Below are positions 38,410 through 47,606 of a DNA stretch of 64,000 bases, piece by piece (position 1 is the first letter of the stretch; each line of letters begins with the position of its first letter). The translations under genes and the position numbers were made by a program. This stretch comes from JAUHXS01 sp965213575 (lineage in GTDB: Bacteria; Bacteroidota; Bacteroidia; Chitinophagales; JAUHXS01), in the NCBI GenBank assembly GCA_965213575.1, contig CBDBZN010000018.1, positions 1-64,000 of the forward strand. Direction: 5' to 3'. The notes under the pieces are model-generated. The model made no database searches and was not told the DNA's origin. It was given only the letters and a program-made list of their open reading frames with translations.

Positions 38410-41400
38410 ATGAATGAAAAGCTACTAAGAGCCTTAATGGAATTATTTGCTATCGCGGCAAATATTGAGGTTCTTACGAAAGAAGGAAGAGACATTGTAA
38501 AAGCATTTTTACGAGAGCAAGTAACCTTAGATGCCGTTGATGAGTATTTAGAACTTTTTGATCATTACGTAGATAAACACGGGTCTTTCAGCAAAAGCAC
38601 TGAAAAAGCTAGGGAAAAGGCTAAAGGTAGGCTTGGGCTACCGGTACGCGATTCTACCAAAGCACTAGTTATTAGTGAACAAATAAATACAGAGCTCACT
38701 CAAAAACAAAAAGTCATTGTACTCATTAGAGTATTGGAGTTTATGATTACTGACGGCAGCATCTCTCCTATTCAAGACGATTTTATAACGACTGTTGCTT
38801 TGGCTTTTAATATTGATGAAGCTGAATTCAGTATTCTTAAAACATATATTAAAAGTGATAAAGTTGATCGGTTAACAGAATCTAATGCCCTGATCATAAA
38901 TAGTAAAAAAGATATAGAAGGAGAAGCTAAACATATTACAGCAGAACATCTGGAAGGGGAACTATATTTCTTAAGAATTCCTAGCGTAGATACTTATTTA
39001 GTAAAATATTATGGTACTGAAGAGCTTTATTTGAATGGAATACTCATCAGGCCCGGGTTGGTTTATTTATTCGCACATGGCAGCTCTATCAGAAGTGCCA
39101 GAATTCATCCTATTTACTATAGTGATGTAGTAAGCCAATTTTTACTCGAACTGACAGAATCCTCTATCAGCTTTGTCGCAAAAGATGTTAAATTTCGCTT
39201 TCCTAATGGTAAAATCGGACTGCGAAATATAAATATAGCTGAAGAGTCGGGGAAGCTGCTAGGCTTTATGGGAGCCAGTGGAGCAGGCAAAACTACGTTA
39301 ATGAATGTTTTGAGCGGACTCGAAACACCGGTTGAAGGGGTGGTCACTATTAATGGTATTAATATTCATCAAAATAAACAACACATTAAAGGAGTGATAG
39401 GGTATGTGGCTCAAGATGACCTATTAATTGAAGAATTAACTGTTTATCAAAACCTTTACTATAATGCTAAGCTATGTTTTGGAAATGCCAGTGAAGAAGA
39501 GATAGATAAGTTGGTAATGAAAACACTGGCCAATCTCGGCTTAGCGGAAACAAGAGATATTATTGTGGGTTCTCCTTTGAATAAAAAGATCAGTGGAGGA
39601 CAAAGAAAGCGATTAAATATTGGATTAGAATTAATCAGAGAACCTTCGGTAATGTTTGTAGATGAGCCCACTTCGGGATTATCTTCCAGAGATTCAGAAA
39701 ACATTATGGATTTATTGAAAGAGCTTTCTTTAAAAGGAAAACTTATTTTTGTAGTGATCCATCAGCCTTCATCAGATATCTTTAAAATGTTTGATAAGCT
39801 ATATATTCTTGACACAGGCGGTTATCCTGCATATTATGGTAATCCTTCAGAAGCAGTTATTTATTTTAAACAAGTGATCAATCATGTCAATGCTGATAAA
39901 GCAGAGTGCCATGAATGTGGAAATATTAATCCGGAACAGATCTTCAATATCTTAGAATCAAAAGTTATTAATGAGTATGGTAATTTTACAGAAAAAAGGA
40001 AGATCTCTCCTACTCAATGGTATCAGTTTTACAATGAAAATGTAGTCATTCCTAAAATTACAGAAACTACTGATAAACCTAAGAAAACCCTAGTATTACC
40101 AAATAAATTTAAACAGCTCAGAGTTTTTGTTACTCGCGATGTATTGTCTAAGCTAAGCAATACCCAATATATGGTAATAAATTTTTTAGAGGCACCTCTA
40201 CTGGCCTTTATACTAGCTTATTTGGTAAGATATTTTGCTATTGATGAAAGCATTGATTTATACAGTTATGTTTTTAGCAAGAATGAAAACATAACAGTAT
40301 ATATATTTATGAGTGTAATTGTTGCTCTTTTTATGGGACTGACTGTTAGTGCAGAAGAAATTATCAAAGATCAGAAAATAAGAAAGAGAGAAAGTTTTCT
40401 TAACCTCAGCAAACAAAGTTACCTACTTTCTAAAGTAATCATTTTATTAACAGTTTCGGCGGTTCAAATGTTTACCTATGTTTTAATAGGTAATCATATA
40501 TTGGAGATTCAAGATATGAATTTTTATTATTGGGCCGCATTATTTTCTACTGCGTTCTTCGCTAATATGTTAGGCCTTAATATTTCAGCTTCCTTCAATT
40601 CCGCAGTGACTATTTATATATTGATCCCTATTTTATTGATCCCCCAATTATTATTAAGTGGTGCTGTTGTAAAATTTGATAAATTAAACCCTTTTCTTTC
40701 TTCAGAAAAGCATGTTCCTCTTACAGGAGACTTAATGGCATCTAAGTGGGTATTTGAAGCTTTAATCGTAAATCAATTTAAAAATAATAAATACGAAAAG
40801 CCGCTTTATAAATATGAAGAAATAATGAGTATCGCAGAATATAAAAAGAATTATTTAATACCTAAACTTATAGCTAAAAATGATTTTACAGATAGTTATT
40901 ATAATAGTGAAAATGACTCTATACAGTCTCTTGTAAAAAAAGATTTAAGAATTTTAACTAAGTATATTCAATATGAATTAGCTGCACAAAATATTTTCGA
41001 TTTTGGCCATATTGATGAATTAACTATAGATAAGTACAATAATGAGATAGCAAGTAAAACGAAAGATTTCTTGAAATCTATGAAAAAGTACTACATTAAA
41101 ACTTATAATTTTACGAGTGAAAAAAAAGATGAATATATATCTAATTTACAAAAGACATCCGAAACAAAGGAGCAATTTCTTGAGCTAAAAAATCAATATA
41201 ACAATGATAATTTAGCAACGCTCGTTAAAAATAACAATGCAGAAAATAGAATTATCGAAAAAGATGAGATGCTAATCCAAAAAATTGACCCTATCTTTTT
41301 AGATCCATATGAATATAAAGGCCCACTAGATTTTAGGGCGCATATGTTTGCCCCCCGTAAACATTTTGCAGGAAAATTATTTGATACTTTTTGGTTTAAT

Positions 41401-41529
41401 ATTACTGTGTTATGGACAATGTCTCTCCTACTATATATTATTCTTTCTTTTGATGGATTAAGAAGATTTTTAGGCTTGTTCGGTATCTTATTTGGAAGAG
41501 TAAAAGAAGTTTTAAAAAAGAAAAGATAG
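38410..41529 (+). CDS. ABCG-type ABC transporter with TerB-like N-terminal region
   Basis: This 1039-residue protein has an N-terminal helical region (residues 1-165, segments KVIVLIRVLEFMITDGSISPIQDDF and YIKSDK) resembling TerB/tellurite-resistance folds. A second segment before residue 260 may be a forkhead-associated-like beta domain. The ABC ATPase has Walker A GASGAGKT near 288, signature SGGQRKRLNIG near 394, and Walker B SVMFVDEPTSGL. A C-terminal ABC2-type membrane domain follows, with about six helices and a long charged loop (residues 780-980) before the last helix. The architecture is fused in one chain. Substrate unknown. Confidence 0.85.
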   Translation: MNEKLLRALMELFAIAANIEVLTKEGRDIVKAFLREQVTLDAVDEYLELFDHYVDKHGSFSKSTEKAREKAKGRLGLPVRDSTKALVISEQINTELTQKQKVIVLIRVLEFMITDGSISPIQDDFITTVALAFNIDEAEFSILKTYIKSDKVDRLTESNALIINSKKDIEGEAKHITAEHLEGELYFLRIPSVDTYLVKYYGTEELYLNGILIRPGLVYLFAHGSSIRSARIHPIYYSDVVSQFLLELTESSISFVAKDVKFRFPNGKIGLRNINIAEESGKLLGFMGASGAGKTTLMNVLSGLETPVEGVVTINGINIHQNKQHIKGVIGYVAQDDLLIEELTVYQNLYYNAKLCFGNASEEEIDKLVMKTLANLGLAETRDIIVGSPLNKKISGGQRKRLNIGLELIREPSVMFVDEPTSGLSSRDSENIMDLLKELSLKGKLIFVVIHQPSSDIFKMFDKLYILDTGGYPAYYGNPSEAVIYFKQVINHVNADKAECHECGNINPEQIFNILESKVINEYGNFTEKRKISPTQWYQFYNENVVIPKITETTDKPKKTLVLPNKFKQLRVFVTRDVLSKLSNTQYMVINFLEAPLLAFILAYLVRYFAIDESIDLYSYVFSKNENITVYIFMSVIVALFMGLTVSAEEIIKDQKIRKRESFLNLSKQSYLLSKVIILLTVSAVQMFTYVLIGNHILEIQDMNFYYWAALFSTAFFANMLGLNISASFNSAVTIYILIPILLIPQLLLSGAVVKFDKLNPFLSSEKHVPLTGDLMASKWVFEALIVNQFKNNKYEKPLYKYEEIMSIAEYKKNYLIPKLIAKNDFTDSYYNSENDSIQSLVKKDLRILTKYIQYELAAQNIFDFGHIDELTIDKYNNEIASKTKDFLKSMKKYYIKTYNFTSEKKDEYISNLQKTSETKEQFLELKNQYNNDNLATLVKNNNAENRIIEKDEMLIQKIDPIFLDPYEYKGPLDFRAHMFAPRKHFAGKLFDTFWFNITVLWTMSLLLYIILSFDGLRRFLGLFGILFGRVKEVLKKKR

Positions 41530-41635
41530 TTTGGATTAAGAATATCTATAAATTCTCTTACTTTAAAAGACCTATTCTGTACTAGTTCATCGAGGTTTTG
41601 CAAAACTCAAATGGCAACATTTCTAAAACTTATTG

Positions 41636-41643
41636 TAACTTTG
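41636..41643 (+). promoter_or_regulatory. Possible Bacteroidota -7 promoter element
   Basis: TAACTTTG matches the TANNTTTG -7 consensus of Bacteroidota sigma factors and lies a few bases before the ftsE start. I could not place a matching -33 TTTG at normal spacing, and transcription would begin almost at the start codon, so this is tentative. Confidence 0.3.
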
Positions 41644-41647
41644 ATAT

Positions 41648-42361
41648 ATGTCAGAAAACACATGTGTTATATCTCTTAAAAATGCTACTATATATCAAAA
41701 ACATACGCTAGTATTGAAAGATGTAAATATTCAAATTCATCAAGGTGAGTTTGTGTATTTAATAGGTAAAACCGGGAGTGGGAAAAGTAGTTTGCTGAAA
41801 ATATTGTATGGCGACTTACCTCTCAACGAAGGTGAAGGACAGATTGTTGACTTTGATATATCTCAACTAAAAGTAAAAACCGTTCCTAAGCTCCGAAGAA
41901 ATTTAGGTATTGTTTTTCAAGATTTTCAACTACTTACTGATCGTTCTGTTAAAAACAATCTTTTATTTGTTTTAAAAGCTACAGGATGGAAAAACCTCAC
42001 AGAAATGGAAGAAAGAATTGATGAGGTATTACATAAAGTCGGCTTACAGACCAAAGGCTTTAAAATGCCTCATGAACTTTCGGGAGGAGAACAACAACGC
42101 ATCGTGATTGCAAGAGCCTTACTTAATCATCCTAAAGTGATCTTAGCTGATGAACCTACCGGAAATCTAGATCCGGAAACATCTGATGAGATATTAAAAC
42201 TATTAAGGCAAATATGCTTAGAATCTAGAACAGCTATTTTAATGGCCACACATAATTATACTATTCTGGAAAAATATCCTAACCGAATATTAAAATGTGA
42301 AAACGGCAAGGTCTTAGATATTCCTTCTAATGAGCTAATAGCTGAGCGATTAATGTTTTAG
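41648..42361 (+). CDS. ftsE: Cell-division ATP-binding protein FtsE
   Basis: This 237-residue ABC ATPase has Walker A GKTGSGKS near residue 40, Q-loop GIVFQDFQLLTDRSVKNN, signature LSGGEQQRIVIARALLNHP and Walker B VILADEPTGNLDPETSDEI. The sequence around the Q-loop and the ending are FtsE-like, and Bacteroidota often carry ftsE without adjacent ftsX, as here. Its 3' end overlaps the convergent glycosyltransferase gene by 35 bases. It is expected to work with FtsX at the division septum. Confidence 0.88.
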   Translation: MSENTCVISLKNATIYQKHTLVLKDVNIQIHQGEFVYLIGKTGSGKSSLLKILYGDLPLNEGEGQIVDFDISQLKVKTVPKLRRNLGIVFQDFQLLTDRSVKNNLLFVLKATGWKNLTEMEERIDEVLHKVGLQTKGFKMPHELSGGEQQRIVIARALLNHPKVILADEPTGNLDPETSDEILKLLRQICLESRTAILMATHNYTILEKYPNRILKCENGKVLDIPSNELIAERLMF

Positions 42362-43453
42362 CATTCTTAGTATTTGAAAAATTATCAAGTAATATTTTTT
42401 TTCTAGCGTTAATAATATTTTCATCTAACGGTTTATCCCAAAGTTCATAAATTGTATCTATAAAATTTTGAGGAGTTTCTTTAATATGACTGCATGATTC
42501 TAATCCTGTATTTGCAATCATATGTTTGTTTACAAGACAATGCCTACCATTAAATAATACGTTGAGCAATTTCAACTTAATACCGGTAGCTGCGCCGGGT
42601 ACAGTAAGTAAATTTATGTGCGCAGCTTTAATTAATGTTTGAAGCTCCTCGTGAGATAAATTTTCTTTTAAAATTATGTGTTCATATTTCGAGCACAACA
42701 GCCTTAAGCGGTCAGAAGGATTTAATCCCGCTATGATACAAGGCAGCTTGATTTTAGCAAATACTTCTTTAACCAAACAAAAAGCAGCCGATTCATTCTC
42801 TTTTACACTTAAATTTCCATGGTATAATACATATTTACCTATTCCTATAGGAGATATAACTTTATCACTTTCATGAAAAGCCGGTATATAAACTGCTTTA
42901 TTAAAATTTTCTCGAGGTATTCATAATCCGCCGGCGAAATGGCCAAAACACCTGAGACATATTTCAATATATGCTCATACCTTTTTAATTTATATGATTC
43001 TAAATAGAAATAGATTTTTTTGAAAGGATTGACACTAATATTAGCTAAGTTTTTATAGTATTTCCATTCAATATTATGCATCCTAACTAGTTTTACCCTG
43101 TCTGTTAGTTTATAATGAGGTAATAGAAAAGTAGCATGCAGGCCTTCCATTAAAATCGGAGCATCATCAACTAATAAGTTATCTAAAAGCCTTTCCTCAG
43201 ATCTAGAATTAACGATGTAAGGCAAACCGCTCAATTGTTTTAAAAAGTTAGTATCTCTTTTATAATAATATACTTTATCACACAACCCTTCTAGCTCTTC
43301 AGCTTTGCTTCGCCCGTTTTGAAAACAATGCAATGTTATCCCTACCCCTAATTCAGATAGTATTTTGATCTTATAAAATACATCAATCACTCCTCCATAA
43401 TTTGCTGGAAGAGGCACATCGAAGGAAATAATATGTATTTTGATATTAGTCAA
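42327..43453 (-). CDS. Glycosyltransferase, frame break
   Basis: This glycosyltransferase-like protein of about 375 residues starts with IHIISFDVPLPANYGGVIDV, typical of Bacteroidota GT-B enzymes. It continues with RMHNIEWKYYKNLA, a linker IGKYVLYHGNLSVKENE, and a C-terminal donor domain GIKLKLLNVLFNGRHCLVN. The frame breaks near 42907-42910, where adding one A to a run restores the reading (EKNFNKAVYIPAFHES). It overlaps ftsE tail-to-tail. Start ATG lies one base from the stop of the next glycosyltransferase upstream, so the pair is co-transcribed. Confidence 0.78.
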
Positions 43454-43454
43454 A

Positions 43455-44574
43455 TTATAACATTGATAAAGCTAATTGTTTATATAAGTTAACTAATTTA
43501 TCTGACTCTTTTGACCAATTGAGCTCATTTTTTACCAGCTTAGTGTTGGTTTTAAATAAACTGTATTGATAACTATCAGTTAATAATTTATTAATATTTC
43601 TTATGAGTTCTTTAATATTTTTGGGATCATTGATTAGGACTGCTACCGGATACTGCTGATTTACTGCTACAAATTCAGGAAAGGCCGGTGATAAAGAAGG
43701 AAGTTCAGCCTGCATATAATCAAAAAATTTATTATTTAAAGAATTGTAATAACTCTTACCTAAGTTTTCCAAAAGATTAATTCCCAACCATGCATTAGAT
43801 GCATATTGATGTAATTCATCATCATTCACCCATCCTAAAAATTCAATTTTATCAGCTAAACCTTTAGTTTTTACTAGTGCTCTTAATTCTAAAGACAAGT
43901 CTCCTTCTCCTGCAATTTTAAGCTTTAAAGGCAATTGTTTCATCGCTTCAATGATATATTCTAATCCCCTACCCTTATTTAATGCTCCCTGATAAAACAA
44001 ATACTTTTCATCTGTGGCAATAGGGATAATTTCTTTAAATTCAGGAAGATTTTTAATTACTTCAAAGTGTTTTCTATATTTCTGATTAAAAATGTTTGCT
44101 AAGCCCTCGCTTACAGTATAAGCTGCATCTACTTTTAGGAATTAAATATTGTTCCAATTTTTCCCAAAATTTTTGAACTGCCGGCCTTGAAATAACTTCC
44201 GGAACTTGAGAAAAATATTCATGAGCATCGTAGACAAGGATTTTATGTCTAAGTTTTGCAGCAAAATAAGCAGCTCCCAATGTATCCATATCTATTGCAC
44301 AGATGATGTCAATGTCTTTCAAAAACAGTAAATGAAAGAAAAGCCTAATGTTGTATTCTATATAAAATAACTTTCCTTTATCATAAAAACATCTTAGTCT
44401 TTTTTGCTTATAGGAAGTTACGGTAATTGGCAACGACTTTTTTCGAATTCGCCCGGCCAATTCAACCTTAAATCCGGATCCCGCAAGCGTTTTACATATT
44501 CTATGCATCCGCCTATCATGCACCAAATCATTGGTAACTGTAAATATGATAGTTTTCTTTTTGAGTTTTGACAT
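43455..44574 (-). CDS. GT4-like glycosyltransferase, frame break
   Basis: This protein of about 373 residues opens with TVTNDLVHDRRMHRICKTLAGSG, continues with DAHEYFSQVPEV and, in the C-terminal half, LFYQGALNKGRGLEYIIEAM, EFLGWVNDDELHQYA and LGKSYYNSLNNKFFDYMQAELP, a GT4/GT1-like donor site. One extra A in the run at 44133-44136 breaks the frame; removing it joins LIPKVDAAYTVSEGLANIF. It runs into the next glycosyltransferase with one base between. It probably builds a surface polysaccharide or lipid glycan. Confidence 0.82.
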
Positions 44575-44683
44575 TACGAAGCCTATGCAAAATAAAAAAA
44601 CAAAAGTTGCTCTTTCTCAATGGCTTTTAAATTCATTATAAGATAGCTTTTAAGAGATCGAAACCTAAGGTAGATCATTCATT

Positions 44684-45205
44684 TTAACTTAATTTTAAAA
44701 TTTTCATAAAAGCTTCTCGAATCTGACTTCTCTCCTCTTTCTGATCTTCTTCTGATATACATTCATTAAAATATGTTAAGCCTTCGTTCCGATTTTTATG
44801 TGTCATATGCAATAAAAAATCATCTAATGCATTATGATCATCATTGAAAAATTCCTTAGCAAATAAGAACCGGTCATTAATACCGAGGTTAAATGATGGC
44901 AATACTTTCCTTTCCGGTTTTACTACTACACTTTCAGTTGCTTCTTTTTCAATGATTATATTATTTGTGACAGGTAACTCTTCTGCAGATAGCTTTTTCA
45001 TACTCTTCTTACTGATAGTACTTTCAATAGGTGCTGTATCATTTTCCACAACACGATCAGTGGGAACTTCTATAGAAATAGCATATACTTTTTTGTATAG
45101 CTTTTTTATATCGTCTAGTAATAAGTCTTTTTCTAATTGCGAAAGATCTTTATTTCTCAATCTTTCCTGTATAGCATTTAATAAAGCATTAATTTTGTGA
45201 TTCAT
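44684..45205 (-). CDS. Conserved hypothetical protein
   Basis: This soluble protein of about 173 residues has a helical N-terminus (NALLNAIQERLRNKDLSQLEKDLLLDDIKKLYKKVYAI is one long helix), a low-complexity middle, and a C-terminal segment with GINDRFLFAKEFFNDDHNAL, a motif I recall in many Bacteroidota hypothetical proteins of this size. No catalytic motif is visible. I chose the ATG at 45205; an ATG four codons earlier (45217) is possible. Confidence 0.72.
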   Translation of the reverse strand: MNHKINALLNAIQERLRNKDLSQLEKDLLLDDIKKLYKKVYAISIEVPTDRVVENDTAPIESTISKKSMKKLSAEELPVTNNIIIEKEATESVVVKPERKVLPSFNLGINDRFLFAKEFFNDDHNALDDFLLHMTHKNRNEGLTYFNECISEEDQKEERSQIREAFMKILKLS

Positions 45206-45345
45206 ATGTATAAACATTTATTATTCCTCATCCACAAAGACAGAAATGTGTAATAATATTTTTAATTCTTTAATATTATAAATTATATAGAAATGATTAC
45301 CTTTACATCACTAAAATATAAAACTATTTAACTAATAATCATATT

Positions 45346-47346
45346 ATGAGAAAAATTTACACTTTATTTTTAGCTTGTACTACTGCATTTTCTTTTGCGC
45401 AAAGTACAGTTAATATAATTCCAACTCAATCTGACAAAATTGATGCAGGTAGCGAGTTAAAATTAAATATTAATGAGACTCCTCATATTAATACAGCAGC
45501 AAAGTCTATTTCTTCATACAAAACATCTGCTACTGATGAAACCTATTGGGTTAACTTAGTAACAGGAATAGGAAATGTATATGGCCCTACTAATCTTCGA
45601 ATTCATAGGCTTTGGCCTGATTCACTAGGAAAATATCGATATGCAAATGCGGATGACGATACTATAATTACTCCTGCTGGACGAGCTGAATACCAAACAG
45701 CTCCTAATCCTGGTTGGGCATATTACTTTTTTAATGGATTTTACGGAATGGGACAAGTGTTTGATCCAAGTTCTGATATTTATAATTCTGCTTTAGATCC
45801 CGTTATTGATCCTGAAGAAACTGTTGGGTTTAGTAATCAGAATGAGTTCACTATTGATTCCGTTAGTACTGCTTACTTTTACAATCGATCAGTAGATAGC
45901 ACTCAAGGAGCATTTGCAACTGGAACTATTATGATTGCTAATAATAATTCGATATCTGGAGATACTATCTCTATTAATGATGTTGACTTTATAGAAGGAG
46001 TTAATTTTAATTCAGGCCCTACTGCTCTTGCTACAGCTGATTCTTTAAATATGGCGATTAATGATACATCTGCACTGGCAGCTATAGTAACTTCTTCTGT
46101 TTCTGATTCTACAGTAACAATTACAGCCAACACAATGGGTAGCTCAGGAAATGGGATTACATTAAGCTATGGAGATGCTGGTAGCGCGCCTGCAGCTGTT
46201 ACATTATCCGGCTCTACGCTTTCAGGAGGTCAAAATTCAGAATTGATTGTAGATACACTTAGAGTATATATACTTTCTCCAAATGTAGTTGGGTCTGCAT
46301 CGAATGGCATTGAGGAAATTAATGCTCCTTTCATTGATTATAATAATAATACGGGTGTTGTTGCGCCAAGTGGAATATATCATACAGAGGATATTCTTTT
46401 GACTTATACAGATACCACTAAAAGCACATATAATGAAGGGACTGCATTTAGTGATGTGAAAGAATTCGCAATTGGGTTTCCTGCCATAACATTAACATCA
46501 AACGCTGTATCAGCAGTAGGAGTTTTCTTTGAATTTTTGCCGGGCAATTCCTATGAAAATGGAGATATAATATATGATTTAGGAAAAACTCCTCCATCTA
46601 CAGAAAATGGCAACTCTTTTCATCTAGTAGCTTTTAATGAAATTGCTGGAGGAAGAGTCTTGGGAGATCATGATGATTATATTACTCTTAATTCCAGTAT
46701 ATTTACATCTCTCCCTAACGTATCTGCTACTAATAATCAAGACTATATGACGGCAGGAACTTTTTTTCCAACTAGTCAAAATCCTATTCATCAACTTTTA
46801 ACTGCCTGGAGAGTATGTCCAGTTGGAGCTTTATATTCTTATGAAGTAGAGCCTGTAGGTGCAGTAAACTGTAGAACAGTTGAGTTTGAAAATATCAGCA
46901 ACTTTGATGCCACCAGTTTCCAATGGAATTTTGGTGATGGAAGTGCTACTTCTTCTGAAGAAAACCCTACTCATACTTATGAGACTGCCGGTGAATATGA
47001 AGTTACACTTACTGCAACAGGAAGCGGTAGAACTTTGAGCTTTACTACAGAAGTTGAAGTTGACTTTTGTACAGGCATCGAGGAAAATGACCTTCACGCT
47101 AACATATCTCTGTACCCTAACCCGGCACAAGATGTATTAAAAATTGAATACAATATTGAAAACACTCAAGATCTAGAAATATCTATTGTAGACCTTCAAG
47201 GAAAAGTTGTTTATAATAATTTAGTACAAAGAGTGAACACTTTTAATAATACTATTGATATTTCCGCTTTATCTAATGGAACTTATATGATTAAGTTTCA
47301 AAATGGTAACGGCGTTATCACTGAGCCAATTACAATTGCTAGATAA
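45346..47346 (+). CDS. Type IX-secreted protein with PKD domain
   Basis: This 666-residue protein has a signal peptide ending at FSFAQS, an N-terminal region of unknown type, a PKD domain (WNFGDGSATSSEENPTHTYE) near residue 535, and a type A type-IX sorting domain at the C-terminus (ISLYPNPAQDVLKIEYNI ending ITEPITIAR). Between residues about 194 and 297 lies a separate domain (SGDTISINDVDFIEG to TLSGSTLSGGQN) that resembles repeats in phage tail and adhesin proteins. It is probably surface-exposed or released. A strong terminator follows. Confidence 0.85.
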   Translation: MRKIYTLFLACTTAFSFAQSTVNIIPTQSDKIDAGSELKLNINETPHINTAAKSISSYKTSATDETYWVNLVTGIGNVYGPTNLRIHRLWPDSLGKYRYANADDDTIITPAGRAEYQTAPNPGWAYYFFNGFYGMGQVFDPSSDIYNSALDPVIDPEETVGFSNQNEFTIDSVSTAYFYNRSVDSTQGAFATGTIMIANNNSISGDTISINDVDFIEGVNFNSGPTALATADSLNMAINDTSALAAIVTSSVSDSTVTITANTMGSSGNGITLSYGDAGSAPAAVTLSGSTLSGGQNSELIVDTLRVYILSPNVVGSASNGIEEINAPFIDYNNNTGVVAPSGIYHTEDILLTYTDTTKSTYNEGTAFSDVKEFAIGFPAITLTSNAVSAVGVFFEFLPGNSYENGDIIYDLGKTPPSTENGNSFHLVAFNEIAGGRVLGDHDDYITLNSSIFTSLPNVSATNNQDYMTAGTFFPTSQNPIHQLLTAWRVCPVGALYSYEVEPVGAVNCRTVEFENISNFDATSFQWNFGDGSATSSEENPTHTYETAGEYEVTLTATGSGRTLSFTTEVEVDFCTGIEENDLHANISLYPNPAQDVLKIEYNIENTQDLEISIVDLQGKVVYNNLVQRVNTFNNTIDISALSNGTYMIKFQNGNGVITEPITIAR

Positions 47347-47370
47347 TCTTTTAGTTATTTAAATAGTTTT

Positions 47371-47409
47371 AATCCCTGTTTGATAAATATCAAACAGGGA
47401 TTTTTTTTT
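47371..47409 (+). terminator. Rho-independent terminator
   Basis: A long stem AATCCCTGTTTGATA / TATCAAACAGGGATT closes over two bases and runs into nine Ts. It ends the type-IX-secreted protein gene. Confidence 0.9.
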
Positions 47410-47593
47410 ATATTATCCCATTAAATTTTTATTAGGATATATACATTATTAATTTAAGCCTTATCACGGTTTAAGCTCACTTTAATTTTAACACTATCAC
47501 TATTGAATTTAACTAAGTTTAATTAAATTCTAGGTATGGCTAAACTGAAGATGTAATATAAAACAAAACGTAACTCATGCCTTCTTTTCACCC

Positions 47594-47606
47594 GAGATTG
47601 TGTTCT
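47594..47606. repeat. Short gene-end repeat, copy 1
   Basis: GAGATTGTGTTCT occurs just at the 3' end of the membrane glycosyltransferase gene. Copies or near-copies occur at 49945, 52167, 54293 and 56461, each at the end of a minus-strand gene. Confidence 0.55.

Noticed and set aside
41193..41603. A 136-codon minus-strand frame over the ABC transporter end
   Set aside because: It is antisense to a well-conserved membrane domain and has no recognisable feature.
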